Notes: generated by a model not told the origin, from the sequence alone. DNA of 45,019 bases from an uncultured Planctomycetaceae bacterium (GCA_903871805.1 CAIQIE010000409.1:1-45019), one strand, 5' to 3'. Counted from the first letter of the stretch, positions 1-6,937 are shown. Translations and numbers: made by a program.

Positions 1-456
1 TACATGTACCTGCCCTGCATCGTTGTTTTTGGGGCAGTCACAACATTGCTGAGCAAACGCATTGAAGCCACCCAGGCGGTTTTTCCTGGCAGTGTCCTTT
101 ATCGAGGCTTGCAGACAGCCACAGCAGGATTGATTCTGGGATTTGCAGTCCTGCGTACCACGGAGTATCTCCCGGTTTGGAAGGACTCTTTTAGTTTATG
201 GCAGCATGCAGCTGCACAGTATCCGGAAATGCCTGTCATTCAGATTCAGTTGGCTTTTACCGAAGCGCAGCATGGTCGTCTGAGTACGGCAGCGGAGATT
301 GTGGAGCGTGCCCTGGAAGTATGCCAGCCTGATGATCTGGACAGAGAGCGCATGCATCGCCTTGCTGTGGACTGGCGATCCGAAACGGACCGCCTGCGTC
401 GGACGGCGATTGAGCACGGTATGACGAGTCTTCCTGAGGTTTCAGAGAGGGAATAG
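1..456 (+). CDS. C-terminal part of a membrane protein with TPR-like tail (partial)
   Basis: The reading frame is open from the first base, so the gene begins outside the window; the visible 151 codons are its C-terminus. They start with YMYLPCIV, which resembles the (E)RYMYLP signature of polytopic planctomycete proteins of the TMTC/O-mannosyltransferase-like type that end in tetratricopeptide repeats. Two hydrophobic stretches (about residues 5-17 and 36-50) are followed by a helical segment with TPR-like spacing (SLWQHAAAQYP, then AEIVERALEVCQ). This is inferred to be a membrane protein with a soluble TPR end. No enzymatic residues lie in the visible part, so the function is uncertain. A strong hairpin (537-562) follows about 80 nt after the stop. 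Confidence 0.6.
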   Translation, partial: YMYLPCIVVFGAVTTLLSKRIEATQAVFPGSVLYRGLQTATAGLILGFAVLRTTEYLPVWKDSFSLWQHAAAQYPEMPVIQIQLAFTEAQHGRLSTAAEIVERALEVCQPDDLDRERMHRLAVDWRSETDRLRRTAIEHGMTSLPEVSERE

Positions 457-536
457 TCCACTGATCCAGCACAACGCCAACGCGATTGCGTCACATGCAT
501 CGGGTGGCGAGTCTTTCGCGTAGACGGACTAATGTT

Positions 537-562
537 GCCTTGCGACATCAAATGTCGAAGGC
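537..562 (+). terminator. Stem-loop downstream of the TPR gene
   Basis: GCCTT (537-541) pairs with AAGGC (558-562) and CGACAT (543-548) with ATGTCG (552-557), leaving loop CAA and one bulged G at 542. The stem has 11 pairs. There is no T-tract, so it may be an RNA 3'-end stabiliser or a Rho-dependent end rather than an intrinsic terminator. The rest of 563-660 is AT-rich and holds no gene; it probably carries the flp promoter, but no convincing -35/-10 pair was seen. Confidence 0.35.
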
Positions 563-660
563 CTGATGCTTAATAAAAACAACATGGCGTCAAACTTAAA
601 ACAGATCGACCACAATTAATAACTGATAAAACGTAAAATTCATTTTGACGTAGTAAAAAC

Positions 661-822
661 ATGACCTAGGTTAATCATGCAGGGGCGGATAAACGCCCGG
701 GCAAAAGTGAGTTCCGGGACAACCTCTGCTGAAGGATCCTGTAGGTCAGGATTTCCAAACCTTGCGGATAAAGCCGCTGTGACGCAATGCCCGCTTGAGG
801 GCACGAATTGAAGGAAAGAACA
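661..822 (+). promoter_or_regulatory. Structured 5' leader, copy A, upstream of the first Flp pilin gene
   Basis: This 162-nt non-coding leader is homologous to 1062-1222. Paired elements visible by eye are CCCGG 696-700 with CCGGG 714-718; ATCCTG 736-741 with CAGGAT 747-752 (loop TAGGT); GCGG 764-767 with CCGC 774-777; and GCCC 789-792 with GGGC 799-802, just ahead of the Shine-Dalgarno AAGGAA (811-816). Loop bases AGGT (743-746) can pair with ACCT (759-762), giving a possible pseudoknot. The same elements recur in copy B with several base changes that keep pairing. It may be a cis-regulatory RNA. I compared it from memory with class I c-di-GMP (GEMM), cobalamin, SAM and TPP riboswitches and found no convincing match. 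Confidence 0.55.
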
Positions 823-996
823 ATGTCCAGGTTAGCAAACAGTGTAAAACGATTTTTGGTTTCAGAAGACGGCCCAACTGCAGTTGAATATGCAGTTATG
901 CTGGCATTGATCGTCGTTGTCTGTATCGCCGCTGTCGGTACCGTTGGCACCAATGCAAAGGCCAAGTTCACTTCCATCGGCTCTTCGCTGACATAA
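823..996 (+). CDS. flp: Flp family type IVb pilin, first copy
   Basis: This is the major subunit of a Tad/Flp pilus: a small prepilin cleaved by CpaA/TadV and assembled into an adhesion pilus. The 57-residue product begins MSRLANSVKRFLVSEDG, a short basic leader, followed by the cleavage-site region and the Flp box GPTAVEYAVMLALIVV, with the invariant Glu-Tyr followed by a hydrophobic helix. The ATG at 823 is chosen over the in-frame TTG at 808 because AAGGAA (811-816) is well placed for it. A near-identical paralogue follows at 1223, and cpaA, cpaB, cpaC and cpaE follow on the same strand. The body differs from the second copy mostly in the last 15 residues. Confidence 0.93.
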   Translation: MSRLANSVKRFLVSEDGPTAVEYAVMLALIVVVCIAAVGTVGTNAKAKFTSIGSSLT

Positions 997-1019
997 GCTT
1001 TTGTTTGATGAACAGGATT

Positions 1020-1051
1020 TTCCGGGAGATCGAACGACAGATCTCCCGGAA
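1020..1051 (+). terminator. 12-bp perfect stem-loop between the two pilin genes
   Basis: TTCCGGGAGATC (1020-1031) is exactly complementary to GATCTCCCGGAA (1040-1051), with an 8-nt loop. It lies 24 nt after the flp-1 stop and before leader B. No T-tract follows, so it is more likely a 3' stabiliser or RNase-processing stem, or a partial terminator, than a full intrinsic terminator. Confidence 0.5.
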
Positions 1052-1061
1052 CAGTGAATAC

Positions 1062-1222
1062 GTGACCTGGTTAAGTTTGTGGTGGAGATTAAACGCTCGG
1101 GCCAGAGTGAGTGCCTGGGCGCCGCTGCAAGGGAGGATTCTGTAGGTAAGGATCCAAACCTCGCGGGTAGAAACCGCCGTGACTCATTGCCCGCATGAGG
1201 GCGCAACTTGAAGGGAAGAGCA
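1062..1222 (+). promoter_or_regulatory. Structured 5' leader, copy B, upstream of the second Flp pilin gene
   Basis: This is homologous to 661-822. Stems here are CTCGGG 1096-1101 with CCTGGG 1114-1119; GGATTCT 1135-1141 with AGGATCC 1149-1155 (loop GTAGGTA); GCGG 1163-1166 with CCGC 1174-1177; and GCCC 1189-1192 with GGGC 1199-1202. Loop AGGT (1144-1147) can pair with ACCT (1158-1161). Compared with copy A, bases change in the first two stems but pairing is kept, partly by G-U pairs, while loops such as GTAGGT are unchanged. The ribosome-binding site AAGGGA follows. Because the copy sits between the pilin genes rather than only ahead of the operon, each pilin message seems to need its own leader. 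Confidence 0.55.
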
Positions 1223-1396
1223 ATGTCAAGGTTCGCGAAAAGTGTAACACGATTTCTGGTTTCAGAAGACGGCCCAACTGCCGTTGAGTATGCAGTGATG
1301 CTGGCGTTGATTGTTGTTGTGTGTATCGCCGCCGTAGGCACGGTTGGCTCAAATGCAAACACCAAGTTCAGTGCCGTGGGCACTGCGCTGACATGA
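1223..1396 (+). CDS. flp: Flp family type IVb pilin, second copy
   Basis: This is a paralogue of the pilin at 823, also 57 residues, with the same leader (MSRFAKSVTRFLVSEDG) and the same GPTAVEYAVMLALIVV core. The ATG at 1223 is preferred over the in-frame TTG at 1208 because the purine-rich AAGGGA at 1211-1216 precedes it. The C-terminal tail (SNANTKFSAVGTALT) differs from copy 1, so the two could be major and minor subunits or products of a recent duplication. The transcript ends at a clear intrinsic terminator (1442-1475), which suggests that the pilin pair is transcribed apart from cpaA and the rest. Confidence 0.93.
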   Translation: MSRFAKSVTRFLVSEDGPTAVEYAVMLALIVVVCIAAVGTVGSNANTKFSAVGTALT

Positions 1397-1402
1397 TCCA
1401 CA

Positions 1403-1430
1403 GTCAGCAGGCTGCTCTTGTTCTGCTGAC
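1403..1430 (+). other. 8-bp stem-loop just after the second pilin stop codon
   Basis: GTCAGCAG (1403-1410) pairs exactly with CTGCTGAC (1423-1430) around a 12-nt loop, six bases after the TGA stop. It lies directly ahead of the intrinsic terminator, so the flp mRNA would end in two consecutive hairpins. Confidence 0.45.
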
Positions 1431-1441
1431 GTGAAACCAGA

Positions 1442-1475
1442 AAGGGATGCAGGAAATATCTGCATCCCTTTTTTT
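1442..1475 (+). terminator. Rho-independent terminator after the flp pair
   Basis: AAGGGATGCAG (1442-1452) pairs perfectly with CTGCATCCCTT (1460-1470) around a 7-nt loop, with seven consecutive T ending at 1475. This is the most canonical terminator in the window. The following 1476-1779 holds no gene I can support: short frames there lack family resemblance and a convincing ribosome-binding site. It presumably carries the promoter for cpaA onward. Confidence 0.9.
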
Positions 1476-1779
1476 CCGCATAGAGCTGTAGTGAGATTTT
1501 TTCTGATTCCGGCACACATGCTGAGAAGAGCGTGTTGGCGGGCATCAGCAAAGGATCAGATTCAGAGATCCTGGCCGACTTGCGGGGTGCTGAGGTACGG
1601 GATGAACCTGTCCTTGCGGCAGACGCCATGGGCTTCACCTGCGTCATGGCCGCGTCCAGCAGGTGCACCTCCGACAGGACGTGTGGATGCCGTTGGACGT
1701 GGTATGGATTCTGAACTCATGAACAGTCAAATCCCTTTGCCTGTCAGATAATGATGAACTTTTCAGGAGTTGGTGTGAG

Positions 1780-2331
1780 ATGCAAGTCGCCGAATTTTTT
1801 TTGAATAACTGGCACGTGAAAGCAGTGTCCGTGATCCTGATCATAGCCGCCTGGATTGACGGACGTGACCTGCGTGTTCCAAACTGGATAACGTTTCCGA
1901 TGGTTCTCGCGGGGTTGATGTACTCGACCTGGGTTGGTGGGGTCGCGGGATTCGGTGCCGGAATTCTGGGGATGTGTGCCGGATTGCTAACCCTGTTGCC
2001 GCTTTATTCAGTGGGCGGTATGGGGGCCGGGGACGTGAAGTTGATGGCCGGAATTGGGGCGTGGATGGGCTGGCAGGTGACACTTGCTGCGTTTGCCGTG
2101 TCTGCAGTTCTGGGTGCGTTCATGGCCGTAGTGATGGTGCTGTGGCGTGGAAATACGTCGCATCACTATGGAAACGCTTTGCTAATTCTGAGTGAGTGGC
2201 TGGCGATACGTAATCCGTCGAAACTTTCCGAAATCGCCGCAGAGCGGAAGCCTCGAATGATGCTGCTGCCATATGGAATTCCCATCTGCATCGGAACTAT
2301 TGGCTATTTCTGGTTTCAGAACATGATCTGA
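1780..2331 (+). CDS. cpaA: Prepilin peptidase, A24 family, CpaA/TadV type
   Basis: This inner-membrane aspartic protease removes the leader peptide from Flp pilins. The 183-residue product is almost entirely membrane helices and has the two catalytic aspartates of the A24 family: D27 in WIDGRDLRVPN and D85 in GMGAGDVKLMAG (the GxGD motif). It lacks the N-terminal cytosolic methylase domain of PilD-type enzymes, as usual for CpaA/TadV. The extra 40 residues between the last helices (about 125-165) are polar. The start is supported by a CAGGAG-like site upstream. It heads the cpaA-cpaB-cpaC-cpaE series. Confidence 0.93.
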   Translation: MQVAEFFLNNWHVKAVSVILIIAAWIDGRDLRVPNWITFPMVLAGLMYSTWVGGVAGFGAGILGMCAGLLTLLPLYSVGGMGAGDVKLMAGIGAWMGWQVTLAAFAVSAVLGAFMAVVMVLWRGNTSHHYGNALLILSEWLAIRNPSKLSEIAAERKPRMMLLPYGIPICIGTIGYFWFQNMI

Positions 2332-2646
2332 GTGGAACGGTTTGGAATTCCGGCATTCCAGGCCGGACGCAGTGGCTGATCCGTCAAATTCGCTCACAGA
2401 ACGAATTTGTTGCACAGTTTTTTCAATGATCCTGTTTTCGCCACAAACACGGAAGTGAGCAACTTTAAGTTTTCCTTACAGCATTCGGTGAAGACGGGAA
2501 GTTCCCATGCCGATCATGATGCTGAGGAGGGATACACGGGTTGTTTGCAGTGTTCCGATTCTGCCGGTAAATCTGCCTCAGGGCGGGTGACCGATCGGAG
2601 TGATCGAACATACCGTGTGAGTTGGGAATGAAAGTCCGAGCTCAAC
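2332..2646 (+). other. cpaA-cpaB spacer without a supported gene
   Basis: This 315-nt gap has a hairpin soon after the cpaA stop (TCCGGC 2349-2354 with GCCGGA 2362-2367). The 74-codon frame at 2407-2631 has no recognisable domain or good ribosome-binding site. A 17-nt word at 2489-2505 (TGAAGACGGGAAGTTCC) recurs exactly inside cpaB at 3404-3420. Such a long spacer inside a pilus operon suggests a leader or a second promoter for cpaB. Confidence 0.4.
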
Positions 2647-3624
2647 ATGAAACCTCAGGCTGTCGTCATGCTCGCCGTTGCCGTTTGCTGCGGCCTTTTG
2701 TCAATGCTTGGTGTACGTCAGGTATTGAAGAAGAGCGAAGAGGATCGGGAGCCAGTAGTGAACGTTGTCGCCGCGATTAACGACATTGCGGCGGGAATTC
2801 CACTTGATGAAAGCAATGTGCGTCTTGTCGCAGTACCGGAGACCCTGGTTCCGGAGGGTGCGATCTTAACGCTGGAAGATATCAAAGAAAGAGGATTGAA
2901 AGCTCCCGTGAATGCGGGTGAGTGGATCCTTGTGAGCAAAGTCGGTGGCAAGGGTCAATTTGGCGCCATTGCGAAGATTCCCGCAGGGATGGCTGCAGCG
3001 ACCATTCCTGTCGATGCCACAACAACGCACAGCGGCATGCTTCAGGCGGGAAACAAAATTGATTTGTTATTGACATACCATGAAGCTACCGGCAAGGGCA
3101 CAGAACAGAAAACAATCACGGTACTGGAGTTTGTAGAAGTCTTTGCAATCGATGATCAGACGTATGGAACAGAAGCCAACGGAACAGGAATTGCCAAGAA
3201 CATATCGCTCCTGGTAACCCCAGAGCAGGCCAGAGCAGTGACACTGGCAGGAAACATAGGGAAGCTTTCGACAATTATGCGAAAGCCTGAGGAGGCATCA
3301 GGGGATTCAGACAAGGAAAGTCTGGAAACGACAATTTCAACAGACTTCAGGGAACTGCAAAACAAGTCAGAGTCAGCGATGGCCATTTCCGGAGCGGGGG
3401 ACCTGAAGACGGGAAGTTCCGGGGCAATTGACGCAGCATCACTGGGTGACGGTGTCTCGGATCTGCTTGAAGAGGAATTGAAACGGGGACCAGTTGCCGG
3501 ACCACAGAATAGTGAACCGGTGGCCGAGTCCATGGAAGAAGAGCCAATGTGGACGATGGAGATTTACGAGGGGGATACTGTCAGGCGTGAGAAGATTCGA
3601 ATGAAGAATCCTCCAGCGCCATAA
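2647..3624 (+). CDS. cpaB: Flp pilus assembly protein CpaB/RcpC
   Basis: CpaB is a periplasmic protein of the Tad system that acts with the secretin. Of the 325 residues, 1-25 form an N-terminal membrane anchor or signal (AVVMLAVAVCCGLLSML). An SAF-type domain follows (about 37-100: VVAAINDIAAGIPLDESNV, then GEWILVSKVGG), and the RcpC/CpaB domain spans about 105-215 (IPAGMAAATIPVDATT, GMLQAGNKIDLLLTY). Residues from about 220 onward are a polar, acidic, low-complexity tail not typical of short CpaB proteins. It is encoded between cpaA and cpaC and separated from both by unusually long spacers. Confidence 0.88.
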   Translation: MKPQAVVMLAVAVCCGLLSMLGVRQVLKKSEEDREPVVNVVAAINDIAAGIPLDESNVRLVAVPETLVPEGAILTLEDIKERGLKAPVNAGEWILVSKVGGKGQFGAIAKIPAGMAAATIPVDATTTHSGMLQAGNKIDLLLTYHEATGKGTEQKTITVLEFVEVFAIDDQTYGTEANGTGIAKNISLLVTPEQARAVTLAGNIGKLSTIMRKPEEASGDSDKESLETTISTDFRELQNKSESAMAISGAGDLKTGSSGAIDAASLGDGVSDLLEEELKRGPVAGPQNSEPVAESMEEEPMWTMEIYEGDTVRREKIRMKNPPAP

Positions 3625-3641
3625 CAGTCAAGGAGTGCTCA

Positions 3642-3783
3642 GAAGCTCTACTCGTGGTAAAGCAGGGTGAATTGCAGTCCTCCACTTTCAGCAGGCTGAG
3701 AGGGGAGTTCGGGCGGCTTTACCATGGACCATAGCTTCCGAGACGGTCTCTAAGTTTGAACACGTCCGGAGGAAAAATCCGGA
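3642..3783 (+). promoter_or_regulatory. Nested stem-loops in the cpaB-cpaC spacer
   Basis: The spacer contains an outer stem GAAGCT (3642-3647) with AGCTTC (3733-3738) and, seven nt further in, TGGTAAAGC (3655-3663) with GCTTTACCA (3716-3724). The enclosed segment holds a hairpin CTCC-A-CTTTCAG (3680-3691) with CTGAGAG-G-GGAG (3696-3707), tetraloop CAGG. A separate hairpin TCCGGA (3765-3770) with TCCGGA (3778-3783) follows. A 235-nt leader with this much pairing upstream of the secretin gene suggests an attenuator or other cis-acting RNA, or an RNA-processing site that separates cpaB from cpaC. Confidence 0.45.
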
Positions 3784-3859
3784 AGAACTCCCTTTTGGGC
3801 CACTGCGTTTCCATTTCGAATGAAGGATTGGATTGCGGGGGGATTTCAGGGGTGCAGGG

Positions 3860-5530
3860 ATGCGTTTGGAAACAGTATTGACCGGAATAATGGCCGTGGT
3901 GGCGATATGTCTGTCAGGAACCGCGCGGGGGACTTGTCAGGCGGAGCGTTCGTCCCCGGTGTATCGAGTGCAGGAGGGCAGCAACGAGATTTCGTTGTTT
4001 GAACGCTTTTCCATGTTCATCGAGCACTCGTCACGCATTCGTCGAGTCATGGACTTTGATGAAGAAGTGCTGACGGTCCAGCCTGTCGAGGACAGTCCGG
4101 AGCAGATTCGGATTTATGCACTCAAGTCCGGCGTGACATCCCTGACGATCGTGGACGAGTTTGACAAAACCTTCGAACTGGAAGTGTTGATCCGCGGCGA
4201 TGTCCGACACCTGGAGTCCTTTATCCGACGGCTGTATCCCGACGATTCCATTCATGTCGAGGAAATCAGTGAGGAATCGGTTCGCCTGGACGGCTGGGTG
4301 ACGAAGCCGGAACACGTCAGCGAGGTTCAGGCAATCGCGGAGCAATTTTATGAGCAGGTTTTGAACCACATGCAGGCGGGCGGCGTTCAGCAGATCATGT
4401 TGAAGTGTACCGTGATGGAAGTTCAGCGGTCGAAGCTACGTCGCCTCGGAATGAATTTTTCGATGGTTCGACCGGATGGGTTTCTGGTATCAACTCCGGG
4501 GCCGATTACGCCAATATCTTCCATGAGCGCCACTGGCGCCGGTGCAACGATCACGCAGGGGGGGTTTGCCAACAGCACAATTACGTGGGGGCTGACTCGC
4601 CCAAACAGTGTATTTCAGGGCTTTGTCCAGGCAATGCTGGATGAGGGCATTTTCAAGACACACGCCACGCCAATGATTGTGACCGACAACGGCCGACCGG
4701 CCAATTTTCTCAGTGGTGGAGAGACGCCCGTTCCGGTCGCCGGAGGGCTGGGCACGTCGGGAGTTCAGTATCGAGAATTCGGAATCCAGTTAAATGCCGT
4801 TCCGTACATACTGGGTAACGGCCGAGTTCGTCTGGAGGTGGAAACGCGAGTCAGCGATCAGGACTTCTCAAATGTTGTGATTATCAACGGTTCTCCCACA
4901 ACATCCTTCCGGACCAACAGTGCAAATACTCAGGTGGAAATGAACTTCGGCGAAGCGCTGGTAATCGCAGGGCTCGTTTCACGGCGATCCTATGGAAATA
5001 CTCAGAAAGTGCCGTTCTTTGGTGAGATTCCGTGGGTGGGGGCAGCTTTCAGCCGAAAGCAGCACACTGAATCCGAGACAGAGCTGATTATTCTTGTAAC
5101 GCCGGAGCTGGTAGCTCCGATGACTGCTGAGCAATTGCCGCAAACGGGACCAGGGATGTCGACAGATATTCCAGTGGACCGAGAACTGTTCTTCCACGGG
5201 ATGCTGGAAGTGCCAAAAGTCGGAGATGAATGCGACCAATGCAAAACGCAGACATCCGCAACCTTCAGATGCGCCAATCCCAATTGCCGAAACTGCCGAG
5301 GAGTGGAATGCACTTCCTCAGGCAAGGCTTCGCTAAAGGATGCCGAGGGGAGCAGGACGGCCGCCGCGGAGACGGCTGCACAAAAGAGATCATCGGGTGA
5401 GCAAACCGGTCCTCGAGTTCAGCCTGCAAGTGTTTCAAAAGTTCGAAAGAACGGAGACGCAGACAGTGGTCAGGAGGCGAAACGCCGAAAACCTGACGAC
5501 GACGGATTGATTTCACCAACTATGAGATGA
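3860..5530 (+). CDS. cpaC: Tad secretin CpaC/RcpA with a Cys-rich C-terminal tail
   Basis: CpaC forms the outer-membrane channel through which the Flp pilus leaves the cell. The ATG at 3860 is chosen because it gives a clean signal peptide (MRLETVLTGIMAVVAICLSG) and follows a GGGG-rich site; an upstream TTG at 3833 is also in frame. Of 556 residues, about 35-110 form the pilus-formation N-terminal domain (VYRVQEGSNEISLFERFS), about 115-160 a BON-like domain, and about 175-425 the type II/III secretin domain (GEALVIAGLVSR, VPFFGEIPWVGAAFS, LIILVTPELV). After the secretin there is an extra tail with six cysteines between C458 and C484, then a charged disordered end. That tail is not part of standard CpaC. 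Confidence 0.92.
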   Translation: MRLETVLTGIMAVVAICLSGTARGTCQAERSSPVYRVQEGSNEISLFERFSMFIEHSSRIRRVMDFDEEVLTVQPVEDSPEQIRIYALKSGVTSLTIVDEFDKTFELEVLIRGDVRHLESFIRRLYPDDSIHVEEISEESVRLDGWVTKPEHVSEVQAIAEQFYEQVLNHMQAGGVQQIMLKCTVMEVQRSKLRRLGMNFSMVRPDGFLVSTPGPITPISSMSATGAGATITQGGFANSTITWGLTRPNSVFQGFVQAMLDEGIFKTHATPMIVTDNGRPANFLSGGETPVPVAGGLGTSGVQYREFGIQLNAVPYILGNGRVRLEVETRVSDQDFSNVVIINGSPTTSFRTNSANTQVEMNFGEALVIAGLVSRRSYGNTQKVPFFGEIPWVGAAFSRKQHTESETELIILVTPELVAPMTAEQLPQTGPGMSTDIPVDRELFFHGMLEVPKVGDECDQCKTQTSATFRCANPNCRNCRGVECTSSGKASLKDAEGSRTAAAETAAQKRSSGEQTGPRVQPASVSKVRKNGDADSGQEAKRRKPDDDGLISPTMR

Positions 5531-5584
5531 TGAGTTTCCGCAGAGTCTGCCCGGAACAATCAGGTTTTTGAGAGACGAGATGTC

Positions 5585-6793
5585 ATGAAAAGCGTACTTC
5601 GACTTGTAACGGTAGACCCCGACGAACGGTCTCGTAACGCGCTGAAATCGATGCTTCTGGGTGTTGAGACCGTCTGGCTTGAAGCCGAATGTTCACGCTA
5701 CGAAAGTTTCATGGATATCGCGAAACAGACGATGCCGGACATCGTGCTGATCAACCTGGATTCCAATCCGTCTCGAGCGCTTCAGATGGTGGGAGAAGTA
5801 GCGCGGTCCCAGATCAGCTGTGCTGTGCTTGTGGTCAGCTCGTCCCAGGAAGGCAGTCTGATCCTTCAGGCGATGCGCAATGGAGCCCGTGAGTTTCTTA
5901 ACCTTCCAATTCAGCTTGAGGATTTTGTCTCTGCGCTGGATCGCATCCGGGTTTCGCTGGGGGGAGGAACAAGCGAAGGAAGTTCTCGTGGCGGCCAGAT
6001 CATCACGATTGCAGGTGTTGCTGGCGGGGTAGGGTGTACGGCACTTGCCGTTAATGCCGCAGCGATTCTTGCGCAGGAAGCTCGTAATTCTCCGGTAGTC
6101 ATTGACCTTGATATGACTCTTGGAGACGCGGACGTCTGGCTTGATATCATTCCAGAACATTCGATCCGTGACCTTGCCGATAACATGAGTCGGCTGGATT
6201 ATGGCCTGTTGAAGCGCTCTTTAACGCGGCACGAAAGCGGCGTTTACCTGCTGCCAAGACCATTGGAAATGGAGCATGCAGATGCTATTCGCCCTGACGA
6301 CCTGAGGCGAATCCTGGCGTTACTGAAGGCCACCTTCTCACATCTGATCGTGGACACGAGCAAAGTGTTTGGGCGAATGGATCTCGCCGTGATGGAGGTC
6401 TCGGACCGTATCCTTCTCATTACACAACTGGACCTTTCCTGCCTTCGAAATGTCATCCGAATCATGCAGTTTCTGGAACATTTCCCAGCGATTCGGGGCA
6501 AAGTGGAAATCGTTGTTAACCGCGTTGGGCTTGAAGACTGTGACATTAGTTTGAACAAGGCGCTTGAGGCCATTGGTCGCAGCGTTTTCTGGCAGATTCC
6601 CAACGATTATCCGGTGATGGCGGGCGCCCGAAACAATGGGGTGCCACTTTGTCAGTTTGCGCCAAGGTCGAAGCTGACGCGAAGTCTGACGGAAATGGTT
6701 CTGCAGTTGTCATCACCCGATCAACCGAACAAGGGTACGGAAGAGCCTGTTCGGAAGCGCGGAGGTCTGTTTGGTCTGTTTGCAGGGCGTTGA
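5585..6793 (+). CDS. cpaE: Tad localisation ATPase-like protein CpaE/TadZ
   Basis: CpaE/TadZ is a MinD/ParA-like protein that positions the Tad apparatus at a cell site. The 402 residues comprise an atypical receiver domain (about 4-125), in which the position normally held by the phospho-acceptor Asp reads Asn (VLINLD), and a P-loop domain from about 138. Its Walker A reads GVAGGVGCT (144-152), so both lysines of the deviant MinD motif KGGxGKT are replaced; TadZ-like proteins often deviate here. VVIDLDMTLGDADVW (about 170-185) is the Walker A' / sugar-binding segment. The next gene belongs to another system, so cpaF, tadB and tadC are not in this operon. Confidence 0.9.
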   Translation: MKSVLRLVTVDPDERSRNALKSMLLGVETVWLEAECSRYESFMDIAKQTMPDIVLINLDSNPSRALQMVGEVARSQISCAVLVVSSSQEGSLILQAMRNGAREFLNLPIQLEDFVSALDRIRVSLGGGTSEGSSRGGQIITIAGVAGGVGCTALAVNAAAILAQEARNSPVVIDLDMTLGDADVWLDIIPEHSIRDLADNMSRLDYGLLKRSLTRHESGVYLLPRPLEMEHADAIRPDDLRRILALLKATFSHLIVDTSKVFGRMDLAVMEVSDRILLITQLDLSCLRNVIRIMQFLEHFPAIRGKVEIVVNRVGLEDCDISLNKALEAIGRSVFWQIPNDYPVMAGARNNGVPLCQFAPRSKLTRSLTEMVLQLSSPDQPNKGTEEPVRKRGGLFGLFAGR

Positions 6794-6913
6794 GCCCCCA
6801 CTGCTGATTGATCAAAGAGACGACCGAACAGGTGCTGTCTGAATACCTGCTGGAAACTGAGGGCGGCTTCCCGCAAGCTGGGGGCAGCGATCAGTACTTT
6901 CAGGAGTCACCGA

Positions 6914-6937
6914 GTTCCCGCCTCCGCAGGAATGACG
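6914..6937. repeat. Degenerate dispersed inverted repeat (DSRFRGNDG-type) in the cpaE-porin gap
   Basis: GTTCCCGCCTCCGCAGGAAT followed by GACG resembles one half of the widespread intergenic element whose translation reads DSRFRGNDG (short inverted repeat CCCGC/GCGGG with AATGACG). A related pair of motifs lies at about 19548-19618. The resemblance is from memory and the copies are decayed. Apart from this, 6794-7031 holds no gene. Confidence 0.35.

Noticed and set aside
661..822. Class I c-di-GMP (GEMM) riboswitch at the pilin leader
   Set aside because: GACGCAA near 781 recalls the GEMM motif, but it reads GACTCAT in the second leader, and the other conserved GEMM blocks are missing.
862..1668. 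268-codon minus-strand frame over the pilin genes
   Set aside because: It is antisense to flp-1, flp-2 and their leaders, with no domain; the repeated peptide in it only mirrors the duplicated leader and pilin.
2407..2631. 74-codon frame between cpaA and cpaB
   Set aside because: No signal peptide, domain or good ribosome-binding site; the segment is better seen as leader.
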